DNA of 64,000 nt from Setophaga petechia (Eukaryota > Chordata > Aves > Passeriformes > Parulidae). The notes beneath the pieces were generated by a model that made no database searches, was not told the origin of the DNA, and saw only the letters and a list, made by a program, of their open reading frames with translations. Shown in pieces: positions 17,818 to 30,320 of this stretch. A program made the position numbers and the translations under genes. How positions within the stretch are numbered: the stretch's first letter is position 1; the number at the start of each line of letters is the position of its first letter. The DNA lies in assembly GCA_024362935.1 (NCBI GenBank), contig JANCRA010000007.1:8930503-8994502 (forward strand). The letters run 5' to 3'.

Positions 17818-20800
17818 AACTGAGGGCTGATTCCAGGAGACTGATCCTGTAGCAAACAGGCTGAGGTATCCCTGCTCAAATGCCAGCCATCCAAGTGCTG
17901 CCCTTGGTGTTATGTGAAGAGAATATGAGCCCAGGCTCAGAGTGCACCAGAGGTTCCTTGGGATGGCAGAAATCTCATGCATTTGAAATGGTTCCACTTT
18001 AGCTATTGCCCAAGCTGGTTTTAACTTTTTACTTCATATTTATCTGTTGTTATGTCAGAAATCATCCCATAGCAGTCCTGGTACCACCAGTCCAAGCTCT
18101 CAGGAGTACCAAAATCTTGATCTGTTGTTTGTCTGATCTCAGAGAGAGTGGATAAAGAGGCCCTGAGGATGTGCAGGCACCACTCCCCAGGGGCAATGGG
18201 GATTGCAGAGGATTTTCTGCAGCAGGTTTTCCTCCTCAGCATTTAAACAGGGGTAAGGAAATTGGTGAGATTCAAATGTTCAGTTCAGCAAGCTTTCCTG
18301 GCAATGCTTGTACTTGATTTGCTCAGTATACAAAGAAATGTCAGATTATTTAAAGAAAAAATCCTCAAGAAAATTCTGGTCCCAAGTTTTTTCATGCTAG
18401 CATCCCATGAAGTTCACAGAAAGGACTTGCATGTGACAGGAAAGGTTTTTGCATGTGTTATTGCATCCTGTCTGTCCTTGTTTCACAGAAACTACGAGTG
18501 TTAACAACATTTGCAGAAGGCAGAGTCTGACTGATTGCATCCACTGTTTTCTTTCCTACTTTAGGTTGTCATGCAAGTATTTTGTGACAGTTCTTCTGAC
18601 AGACATAAGGAGGGACAAGTCTTAGGTAATGTTTTTTATGTTTAGGCTTCATTGAAGTTTCAGCTTCCTTGAGTTTGAAATTCACACTAAAGACAATCTG
18701 AGAAGAGACAAAGGCATCTGCTGCTTGCTGTCAGTGTTTCATTCTCATTCAAATCATTGCAGCAACTCAGCTGACATCTTCCTGGGGTGTTGATAGTTCC
18801 TCATCACTGTGAGATTAATAGAGGGGAATTACTATGCTTTTCCTTTCCTCTGGCACTTAGAGCCAGCGTTTCTGTTTTTGGAAACCCCTAGTGCATCAGA
18901 CTGAGCCACTGCAAGGTGTGGTGCCAGTATTTTGGGAGCACCAGCTCTCCATGAGCCTGGCTTTGAGCAAAAACGTGGTTTGGAAATAGATCAACAACAC
19001 ATTGATGTGTAACACACCATGTGAGGCATGGGAGGGTTTGCACAGCATGGTTTTGGTTCCCATGACAGAGTCCTTTTGCAGCTGCCATGCCCTGGCTCAC
19101 TTTGAGGAGAACACCCTGCAATGCTGACCCTGCCAGGGGCTCCCTGCTCTTCCTCCTTCCCTCACCACAAGCCTGCATGGCCTCACTCCTGCCTTATCCT
19201 GGCAGAGACAGGAGCCTGACAGGCCAGGAGTTGCACACGCCCCTCCCTGCCTTGGCAGATGGGAAATATCTCTTTGAGGAAATATCTTTTTGTGTGCAGG
19301 CGCTCTGCGAGATGGGTGACCTCAGGGAGACTCTGGAGACAGTAAAAAGCAGAAAATCTTTCAGCTGGTGCCATTTAATAATGAAAACACATTTCAGCTC
19401 CTCATTTGTAGCCACATGGATGGGCTGCCTTTTTCACTTGAAAAAGAAATCTTGCAGATAGGAAGAATAACCACTGTTTTCGTAAGAGTTTTGCTACATG
19501 AGCTGTAACAAAGTGACAGCACTATAAAGCTATTTATAGATCCCTAGCTTCAGACCAGGATGCTCAATAAAGGCTGATGGAGTAGATTTATTATGTGAAT
19601 TTAAGTTAACTTATGCAAAGACATTGTTTCTCTGGGAAATCTGGTTCTTTTCTCCCTTTTCTTAAGCAGTTTTTCCAAGTAGCACTTTGACACCTGAATT
19701 ACTTCTCCAGTGCAATGGGAATGAGGAAGGGAGTGTCCTTGATGCTCCTGTTGGCACTAAATGGGAAGTCACACACTGATAAACTAAGGGTGAAGAAAAT
19801 GTCTTTGGAGAGTTCTGATTTTCAGTGGTGTTTATACATCCTCTTGATCTCTACTGCTTTCACATAGTGACCACTGACACACTCTACTTACCTTCCCTGA
19901 GGTCAAGAAACAATGCTCTGGTTCATTCTGGGAACAGAAGCAGTGAGAATTTTCACTGTTTTCCTCCTCTTTTTTTTTTTTTTCACTGTCATGGATAACA
20001 CTTTGCTCATCTTCCTACCTCAGTGCTTTAGTTTGATCACTCCACAGTGTCCACCTCATTCAGCTGCCAAAATGTGCCTTGTTGAAAACCTCCTGTTCTT
20101 GCAACGAGACACACTGGGCTGGCTTTGCTGCCTTCCTGGGAGCAACATGGCAAAGTTGTGCTGCTGGCACGGCCTGTGACTGTGTAGGCATCCCTGCTCC
20201 TCACCAGGATGCTGCATGCCAGCGAGGGGATGAGCTGCTTCTGCTGGAGCTGCCTGCCAGCGAGCCCTGAGTGCCTCCTGCATCCACACAGGTGAGTAAA
20301 GGCTGCAGGGTTTGCAGCTTGGCCATTTTGCTCTGAAGGTTTTGCTCACAGGTACAGATATAATGTCAGTTCTCTCAGGGAGAGATTTCTGTGGCTGGGA
20401 AAGTGGTAAAAAATGTTATCTTAAATGTCTAAACAATGGGCAATTTACTAATAATGAGATATATTCGATATGTTGGCCCACAGCTTTTTCACACCTTAGG
20501 CTTGCTGTATTACACTTCTTCCAATACAGCAGTGCAGAGTAAGACATTATTTCTTCTAAATGTGTAGATATAAAAAATAAAAGTCTTTTGGCAAAGGGAT
20601 GCCATGCAATTCAGCGAAGAGCTACAGCAAACCACTTACTCCACCACTGAAACATTGCAAATGTGTCTTGGTAAACTAAATCTTTTGCCTGGCACAGATG
20701 CAGCACTGATTAGGGAGCTAGAAAGCTTTATAGCTGTGTCTGTTTACACAAGTCAGAGGGTCTTTGTTCAGTGTGGCTAATTATGTTGATTCTTATAAAT

Positions 20801-20819
20801 TTAGAGACAACATGAAAAG
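17818..20819. other. noncoding stretch
   Basis: No gene, RNA or repeat is recognised. Open frames are below about 125 residues and resemble nothing known to me. A short T-run lies near 19972-19983. Confidence 0.6.
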
Positions 20820-21064
20820 TATGTTGGGAGGAGCTGTAGCAACAATGGATATTAAGGGAAAAATTCTCCTTTGAATGGGTTGTCAAGCACTGGAACAGAC
20901 TGCTCAGGGGAGCAGTTGAGTCCCCACCCCTGGAGGTGTTTAAAGATGTGTAGATGTGGCACTTAGGGACAGGATTTAGGGGTGGACTTGGCAGTGCCAG
21001 GTTAGTGGCTGGACTTGATGGCTTTAAGGGTGTTTTTAAGCTAAATGGTTCTAAGATTCTGTGA
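20820..21064 (+). mobile_element. CR1 LINE 3' end fragment
   Basis: The stretch carries the ordered landmarks of an avian CR1 tail: GGATATTA, a GTCAAGCACTGGAACAGAC-like block, CCCTGGAGGTGTTTAAA, GATGTGGCACTTAGGGACA, GGACTTGATGGC and a final ATTCTGTGA. It is diverged and lacks any reverse transcriptase frame, as is usual for 5'-truncated CR1 copies. This is one of the main reasons for calling the host a bird. Confidence 0.85.
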
Positions 21065-22000
21065 CAAGAGTAACAACAATTGGGAAATTGTGCTGCACAT
21101 CACATCTTCCTTTTGGTTACCAAGTAATTGGTTCTGCATAAAATGTTCACAGTGCTTGCCTCAAGTCTGAGTACAAACACAGGAAAAGTCCTTTGAAGGC
21201 TCACTGGAAGGGCAATTTGGCATTTTGTTGTTACTAAAACCCTCCTGACAGAGTTTATGCTGGTATGTACAGGTTATTCAAAAAGATACCTTCTAACAGG
21301 AAAAACCTTTGCACAAGGGAAAAAAATCAGTGTAAAACATACTAAAACCTGAATTGTAGGGGCAAAAAAATCACAGATTTGTTTTGTCCATTCAAATCAG
21401 AGATTTGTATCTGGCCTTGTATAATTTCAGGCATCCCAAATTTTTCTTTTTAATAATACTACCAGTAGGTACAAAGGAGGTTTAGCTCCTTGCAGCAGGA
21501 TAAATGCATGAATGAAGAGTTTTGTGAGTGCATCCTGCCAGAGGGATGATAGGGCAGCCTCCTGGCTGAGAGTGTGCAGTGCTCTGTGATGAATGGCCTG
21601 AAGCTGTGGGTAGCCAGCAATAAAAACTGGCAGATTTACATTCTTACGAGCACTCAAGCAGTCACCAGGGAATATGTCCAGCCTAAAGCATTTCAGAATT
21701 CATGAGCCAGAATTCCAAAATCATTGAGGAGTTTGTGCAAATAACGATTAGGAAAAAAGTTGTGATCCTTTGCTTTCTGATGCTTTCAACTATATATAAC
21801 TGAAGTTTGTTTGTTTGTTTGTTTATTTGTTTGTTTCTTTTGCACTTGCAGTTTGTCGTGAGGCTCACATCTCTCATGTTCCACCAGAATGAGATTGGAA
21901 ATTGTGAGTGTTCATGATGAAACTCATGACAAAGCTCCTCTCCAACACTTTGGGGAAGAAATTATCTGCTACTTTGGGTACCTAAACTCTGCAGTCAACC
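21065..22000. other. noncoding stretch with (TTTG)n
   Basis: No gene is supported. A GTTT/TTTG microsatellite with one ATTT interruption occupies 21805-21841. Confidence 0.65.
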
Positions 22001-25000
22001 CCAAATTTTTGCAGTGTGGCTTATTCTAATCAGGAAGACATTCATGTTTCCCACCTTTGCCTCGAGTTCTTCTTTGCTCTACAGAGTTCACCTTTGCTCT
22101 ACAGTCTTCAGCTCCACAGCCAGCTCCCCAGCTCAACAACCACTGTTGTGTTTGACCAAGACAAGTGCAGATATTTCTGTACTAATCTTGCCACTGGCTT
22201 TTCAGCCAAAATCTACCACAAGTCCGTGACCATGCAGACCGGGAGGAGTGAGATGTTTGTTTGTGCCCAATCTGTGCTACATGAGCAGGGTTTATGCTTG
22301 TCCCTGCCCAGCGTGGGCTCAGCCTGGCCCGCATTACCGGCAGCTCTCACTTGAGGGCCACACATCTCCAATTTAGCAGCTCCTGCCTCCCTCGGATTTA
22401 TTCACTCGGAAAGGGAGCGGGGCTGCTCTCTGTCTCCCGGCAGCATTAATTTCCAAACAGAAGGCAGGGTGATCAATAACCTATTCTTCGGGCAGCTTTA
22501 CTTAGTTTATTCCTGTGTCAGGTATTAGTTTCCTCAGCAATTTTGCCACCTGCAGGGTTGATGTCATCCATTCAGTCTGGCACGACCACTGGCCTGTCCC
22601 TAACTCTGGTGTGTCCCACTGTGTGACCCCGAGCCCCAGCAGAGCTTGGCATGCTAGGTGAGATTAAATAATTCAGAGCTGCATGTAATTGGCCATCCCT
22701 GAACTAAGCAGACATTTGTGATTTATCCCAAAGCATTCAGCAAATGCAGTGGTTTCCATCCACCTGCACTGCTCTGTTAAGTTAGGGAGCTGCAGGGGCT
22801 GAACCCAGCAGTTCTGCTTGCTGGGGCATGTTACACTTTTACTGAAAGATCAGATTTTGAGGCCCTAATTCAGAAAGGTTAAATAAAAAAGGCCTCACTA
22901 GTAAGAACATAGGTTTGATTTTTGTTTTATCACAAAACGGGTTATTGTCAAAGTAAAAGCAATGAAGGGCTTAAGGTCACGATTCTATTTTCCTCATTTA
23001 GAACAAAATTAGCAAAAGTTGCCAAACAGACCAAAAAGGATTCCTTTGCAACCACCCAAAGCATGGGCTGTGCCTGGCAGAGGAACTGCACATACATCTG
23101 CCTTTCCAGCTCTGAGCAAGGAAGCAGTCTGTCCCTCATGCTCTGTCTGTCATTTAATAATACTGTTTAAAACCATAGGACATGATGTAATTTTGCACTG
23201 TTAAGCAGCAATAGACAGACAATGAAAGAAAAAATGGACAGTGTCTAGCTTCTTAGAACAATCACATTTTTCTGGCAGATATTCTCTCTATTTCTCTTTT
23301 ATTCTTGTTTTTCAGAGTATTTATGTACAGGAAAGAGGACCTCTGTTTCCTGAGAGATCATCTGTCCCTGCTGCTTATACCCTGTTTGATGTCATGATCT
23401 TGGTTGCTGTGGAAATGATTAAGCTGTCATCAACAGATTCAGATGGGGAATAAGCTCTGGGAGAAGATGACACAACATTCCTTCTTTTATGCAAATGTGC
23501 GCAGTTAAGAATGGCAAACAAACAAACAAGCAAAATATAGAGGCAAAAACCCTTTTGCCTCCCAATTCACTGTTCAGACTGAGCAGACTGCTTTAAACAA
23601 GCACATTTTCCCCAGGGGGTGTCAGAAGTGCCTAAAAGATGTCACCCACTGCTGTGGAAGCGGCAGACGGGAGCTGGAGGCCAGTGAATGTCTTCTCATC
23701 TCTTTGGCTTGAAAGGTTACAAATTCCAAAACAGAATCCCTTTTGTCCTGAGCTTTAAGCAGCTCATGACAGGTGCAATAAGTTGCACAGGTAAGTAAGA
23801 GCAGCACATTTTTTTGTGAGTGCAGACAAAACTGTGTTCTCTGCCCTTAAACAGCTTCCCAGGGCTGCGTTAAGCACAGCAAGTCACAGGGGGAAAAGTG
23901 ATGCTCCCAGACATTAGAGGAGGTTATGTTGACTCAGGAAAATGAAATGCCTCCCAGAAGTATCTTTGGATTTAATTAATATGTGTTCAGAGTAGATGGC
24001 TATTCTCCAAAGAGGACTGGTGTTAACCACCACCTGATTGCATGTGGAATTGCACAGGGGATTTTTCAGTGGTTGGTGCATATAAATGGGGAGTGGGTCA
24101 CCTAGGTTGTGTGTTTGTAGTTGTAATTAGAAAGACAAACTGTGTGGGAAGGGAAAGTCAACAATGATCCTGATAATTAGTTTAATACTGCTGTGCACAT
24201 CTGCTGTGCTCTTTGAAGCAATGCCCCTGTCTCAGTGGTGAGTGTAAATACCTTACCCTGCTACAATGACTTTCCAGTCTTGGCAGCACTGATGTCTCAA
24301 ACATGGTCAGGAAAGGGTCTGGAAATGCTCAAGAGGAAACAAACTAGGGTTGTTTTCTCATTGAAGAACTCTCCCACAATTCTGGAACTTTTTTTTTCCA
24401 GGATCTCCTGGATATAAGGCTCAAAGACTTTAGCTGCTCTTTACCTGCAGCTAAAATGATACACAACATAAGGAAAGGTTGATATGTGAATAAGATATTC
24501 AGACATCAATAGAATATTATAAGGCATCAGGGTTATATAGATTAAGGCTGATATCAGGAAAATCTTTCTTGAACTTTTAAAATAATTCCTGATGTTTCCA
24601 GAAATGTGTTGAGGAAGTTTCCACTCAAGAAATATGTGCTGTTTCTTTGTTCTTTCTGATGACAACTTCTCAGAGAGGGCATGGCCTGAGACATGTTTTG
24701 AATCAGGGACTTCAGTCTCATTGGATGATGCTGTGAAACAGCACAGAGAATTCATTTTGGATGTCATTTTTTGTTTCCTGCTTCCTAAAGCTATTTGGGG
24801 GCATTATGGGCGTGTTTGGGTCCCAGGTTTTAAAAACCCATCTACATCTTTGAACACTTTTTTGAAACACCTCCACATAACTTTTTTAAGTGGCAAAATG
24901 TTGTATTGTAGGGTGAAAATAAGCATGTGAACAAAGGGGAGAGGGTGAAACTAAATGTCACAGTAGGTTATTGCTTGGATTTCTAGTTCATAAAATAAAA

Positions 25001-28000
25001 AATTATATTCTATGAATACATTTAATTCTCATTAAATAGCAAGACAAAGCAAACTTTCATTTTCTCTGTTTTTGACAGGGGCTGAAAATAGATTAAATTT
25101 GGGATCTAGTCAAAAGTGCAAGGCTCTATCTGCCTTCTTGTTTTATGCTATACTGTATTTCCTCTTGCAAGTCTTACAGCTGTGTACATCCACTGACTTC
25201 AGGGGAATTCTTATTTACAGCAAGTGAAAGAGAGGCAGCAAAATCATCCACAGGGATGTGTGAGAAAGCCAAAGAGTACAAGATGGTCTTCTCCCCAGGA
25301 CCTGATGTCATTCCATGAGGAATATCACAGGGATTTGTTACATGGCCTTTTAAATGCAGCTCCTGGTTTAGCAGTGGGACACACAGCACTGCCTGAGACA
25401 TCCTGGAGAGCAAGGAGTTGTCACAGGCAGCACAGTGAAGGGGAACAAGGAGAGGTTTGGTCCCTTGGCAAGGCCACAAAGTGCCTTATGTTTTAATGAC
25501 AGATGCTGTCAAACACTGCACAGATATGCCTCAGAATTAATACATTAGCAGTCAGCACAAAAGGTTCTTATCCGTGACTAGAAGTAATGCAAATATTGAT
25601 AGCAATTACTCATGGGACTTGCAGTGTAGTTTCCCCTTACCCTTGTATAATTTTTTCCTTTTTTTTTTCTTTCTGGGGAATTTTTTTCTCAATGTCATTT
25701 CTTTAAAAAATCACTGTCTTCCATGATAAGTTTTTGCACTTGGAAATTTTGTCTTCATCACCCTTCAGTACAGTGGTTTAGTTCTTGAGGATATCAAGAC
25801 TGCCCTATGTAATGAATGCTTCTAGTGTTTTAGAAACTTTTCACTTCACAAATAGGCAGGGAGAATATCCACAGCAATTGTCCCATCCAAGGGGCTGAGG
25901 GCTTGTGGGTCAGTTTTGATGGAGTGACTTAAGCAAAGTGGGGTTCTTTGGGGGGGTTGCAGACTTCTGGTATTCCTCTCCTGATTAATGTAGGAGAGAG
26001 TGCTACAAAAAGTAGGAGAAAAGTGCTACTGACACCTAATTCTATGGAGAGTCCATGGTCATGGGTCACTAAACCACCTGTCAACACCTTGCCAAATGGC
26101 AGGGGGAAATATTTATCAGTTTTCACCTGTGGGAGAGCTCAGCAAATGCTCATTTTCTCTCAGAGGCTGCAAGCTCCCAAGGCAAAAATATTCACAGTGT
26201 CAAACCCTCTGCACCAATTACTGTCTAAGTCCTCAGGCCTGAGTGTGAGGTTTTGGTTGGTTGGCTGGCAGATTGTCAGTGCCTCAGCACCCCTGTTCAG
26301 GGCAGTGGACATGGCTCAGATGGCAGCACTGTCCACAGCCTGTAAGTCTGTTGCATCCTCTCCCTGCTTTTTGCAGCATGGGAGAGGTTTGATGGATTGC
26401 CTTTGGTTCAGGCAGTAAACATATCCCATTAAAATCAGTCTTCTGAATCTAATGTTTGTCTAATAGATTGCTTCCCTCACATCTCCACATATTTAACTCC
26501 TAGCAAAGAGTTCAGGCCTCCTGGGAGGACTCCCTGTCATTTGGCATCTTCTTAGCATGATTAGAAACACAGATCTTACAGGAACAGCTTCCTGTGTACT
26601 GGAGCTGTTTGGTCAGATGCTATTCAAGCCCTGAAGTGGGAGGTTTAATCAGATTTCCTCGTTCTGAGACTCAGACTGAGGGGATAAAAGGCTCATCCCT
26701 TTTCCCTTGCTGCAGCCTTGCATTCCTTTGCTCTGTGTCTGGATTCCCGTTGGTTTTCCTGCTCCAGAGGCAAAGCCCTGCAGCAAATACCCACGGGAGG
26801 GGTCATGTCCCAGCCCTGCTCCTCTTCCTCTCCTCCTCCCTTGCTGGGAGAACACCCATTGAAATCCAGGTCTGCCACAGAGCTGGTGCTGCCCCTGGAT
26901 TATAAAAATGTAGGGCAAGGGAGGTGGATTGCTAAAATACAGCCTGGAGGCAGATAGGGGCTTTGACAAGGTGTAAAATTGTTTGACATCTTGGCTGGGG
27001 CTGAGGGACCTTTAGCAGTGCAGTGCTGGGAACTGGCAGAGCTCAGCAAATGCTGCTCTGTGTCAGCCTGGTTCTACCATTCCTCCCAGGTAAGGGAAGA
27101 AATGACTGGGAATTCAGTGGATGCAAGAGACAGAGGCATCTAAGAGCACTGTTCTCTGCTGCACTCAGGGCTCAGCCATCATCCCATCATCCCAGAAAGC
27201 TCCTACTGCTCCAGGCTTTGAAAGTGTTGTTTGTTTGTTTGTTTATTTGTTTGACTTGAAGATAAATCTAAAAGATGTAATCACCATACTGAATCTATCT
27301 CTGTTTTAAGCAGCAGCAGAGAGGAGTTGATTACACTAATCTCCCTCAAAGTATGGAGCTTACAAGACAGGTAAACAATTACCAAGGATTTTTTTATCAG
27401 ACCGAAGTAAATTCCCTCCCTTGAATTTCTTCATTAAAGCAACATATTTCTTCCCTGGTTTCCTCAGGTTTACTCTGTGCTGATGTACTGTTTATCTAGA
27501 TTTCATCTCCACAGGGTTACCTTGCTGTTCTGTAAATACAAGCATGTCTAGCAGAGGGAAAATTCATCCTGAGATGTAACGTTTTGAAGACTGAATCATC
27601 AAACCACAGCTTCAGTGTACCATCCTAGCCCCATCAGTGTTGGGTATGCTTCATTCCAGGCAGTAGCTCAAACAGAAAATAAATTATTCAGACTCAAAGT
27701 CAGAGGACAGTAAGTTTCCAGAGTTGCCAGAAGTTTATTACTCATTGATGCCTTTGTAGAGACCGAATTCTGAGAGACAGTTTTCATGTAAACACTCCCT
27801 CCTTCAGAGTCCTGGGAGCTTTAGTAGCTCACCCTCTTCCAGGTGAAAAAACAATATACTTGGGTTCTGTTTTTCTGCTTTCTATATAATAAGGAAAATA
27901 GAAAGAATTATATTAAAGAGAAATAAGATAAAAACCACAAAGGATCTCAGCACAAAAAAAAAAAAAAAAGACAAAAAAGTTAACATGAAGCTCCAGATGT

Positions 28001-30154
28001 GTGTTTGTTGATTAAGCAGCGAATATCTCAAGAGCCCGGAATTCATTGTTTTTGTGCAGATATAGAAGTGCTGAGACAAAAATCAAGAGCTTGCTTAGCA
28101 AACACCTTGCACCAGATTCAGCTCCAGTCGGTGGATTTGGTGTTCTTGTGACCTGTTTTGTTGTCAACATTTGAATCTGATGCTGAATGCTTTGGCTGCT
28201 CCTCCGGAGCAGTGCGAGGGGGCCACATGGGTGTGCAGGCTGCTGAGTGCACACAGCAGTTTTATCACAAGGCAGGGATTTGTGTGGCTGCAGTGGCACC
28301 ATTCTAACCAGCTCCAGCTGACTCCACACTCCTGCTCCCCGGGCCCCAAAGGATGCAGTGGCACTCTGGAGTCCCACAGAACAATTGTGGGGGTTTCTCT
28401 CCTTTCCCCTCACTGATGCTGCAGCTTTGGCAGTTCCATGGAGCACCAGAGAGGTCTCTGATGAGCAGGGGAAAGCAGAGGAACTCCAGAGGTTATTCCT
28501 TACAGAAATAATTCAGATCTGTATACTATGCCTGAGTTCATCCTGGATCTGGTTTCCCTGTCTGAATGATACATGGATAAGTAAAAAGTATCTCTCTAGA
28601 AGCCAGTTTATGCAAGCAAAATCTGAGATAATGCTGTTCCCCTCCAGAAGGCAACTTGAGAAAAAGAAAACAACCAACCAAACCACAGCCTTCTAAGAAG
28701 CTGATATTTTTTTAAATACCTTGACTTGTCATTCCTTCTTTCCCAATTTTTTCATTGAACACTTTATCAAGCACACATATATTCATTTAAACTTATGCAT
28801 TTGTCTAATATCTTTGCAAAAATCTTTGCAAGAATGAGAATCATAATTATAGATGCTGATTAGTGGCATAATAACTCAAACTCAGTTTTGTCCTTTTCAC
28901 TGAATGTATCCTGTGACTCAAGGCTATGTGTAGTTGCAGTTGAAAAAGCAAAAAGGAAAGTGGATTCCTCTGATTGTTTTAATGTAACTGCTGGAAATCA
29001 AGGGAAAAGCTTTAATTTTCTTCAGTGATACAGAAATCAGATACAAAGAATGAAAAGGTACTTTTCAGCTTTAAATGTGCTTTTTCTGTTCCCATGTGTC
29101 ACTTGACATATGTCAAAATAATGTAACTGCAGTGGAATTTAAAATCAGGGAGCCACTGAGTGGTTTGGTACAGCAGTAATTGTTTCCTTTTCAAGTTCTT
29201 ATGGATAATTATCATGAGTGACAGCAATAACTTTTAGCTGAGCTACCAATTGCCAGAAGGGCTATATCATGACCCTCATTAGTGATGATGTTGGACTGGT
29301 GAGGTTCTGTTCAAAATAATACAGTGTAATTGCTGTTTACCCCCCTGCTTGTGCAGGACATCAAATCTGAATAAAATGCTGAAAAGAAAAATGGATTTTT
29401 TTGAGCTCACATTCTGTTTAACAGAAGGATTGCTTAGAACAAGAATCCACAGGCTGCTGGATCAAGCCAGTGCTGAGAACAATAAAATCTCGATTGAAAA
29501 CTAGAATTGCAGTTCTCAACCATGTGCCAATTATGGTGTTTAAAAACCACTTCCATCAATAAAATTCCTGAGATTGAGCCGTTCCTGCGAGAGACTGAGC
29601 ACTGGTTCCATCTGGAAAGGGCTTTGCATTCTAGAAAAGCCTTGCTGAAAGAGGTGTCACCAAACCAATTCCTCTGGAGGGTTAAAAGTCAGCACCTGTA
29701 AAATACAGGAAAGAGAAATTTTGGGGCCTTAAGGCCATTAACAGCCCATAACAGAGACACAGAGAAAATAACAAGAATTAACAATGCTGAAAGCAGGATT
29801 GGCCTTAAATACAGGGTTAAATGTGGTAATAAAGATGTCGTTTCCCAGGCTGACAATAATTAGAGGAAGCGATCAAGTAAAGAGGGGGAAAAACTTGCTA
29901 CACTTCAACTTCTTTCTAATCAATGAATATTCATTACAGCTGGGTCCAAATTACACTGAATTGAGACAGGTTACTCTGTTACTGAAGGCTCTGCAATTAG
30001 CATCTGAGGCAATACCTTGGGATTATTAGTGTATTTTTAAGAAATATGTCTTCTGCCACACTTCATGCCTGGCTCCATGCACGAGTACTAAACGTGCATT
30101 GAGGAGAGTGCAGCACGAATGCAACAGGTGCAATCAATTCTCCTGATGATGTCA
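22001..30154. other. noncoding stretch
   Basis: No coding region is supported. The longest open frame, 25948-26418 on +, is 156 residues and unrecognised. Simple sequence includes (TTTG)n at 27226-27253 and an A-run at 27954-27969. The segment around 22310-22500 keeps several CpG sites, and 29720-29950 is AT-rich unique sequence. Either could be conserved noncoding DNA, but I cannot test conservation here. Confidence 0.55.
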
Positions 30155-30320
30155 GCCATTGGCAACCTGCTGGGTCCTCTGGGTGAGAGGGCAGGGTGGA
30201 GGGGGAACAGCTGCAAGTCGGTAACTAATTAGCAGGTGATGATTAGGGGAGGAGATAAAAAGCCAGTAGAACGCCTCACTGGGGGCAGGAGCTGGCAGGT
30301 GACTGGGGAAGAGTGAGTAC
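30155..30320 (+). promoter_or_regulatory. promoter-like segment (weak)
   Basis: In order are an HNF1-like site (GTAACTAATTAGC at 30221-30233, 9 of 12 consensus positions), an E-box CAGGTG at 30233-30238, a TATA-like GATAAAAAG at 30254-30262, and two donor-like sequences, CAG/GTGACT near 30296-30304 and GTGAGTAC at 30313-30320. That is the order of a TATA promoter with a very short first exon. No downstream exon is recognised, so this is only a candidate. Confidence 0.25.

Noticed and set aside
25948..26418. 156-residue frame on +
   Set aside because: No motif or homologue recognised, and other frames in the area are similarly open by chance.
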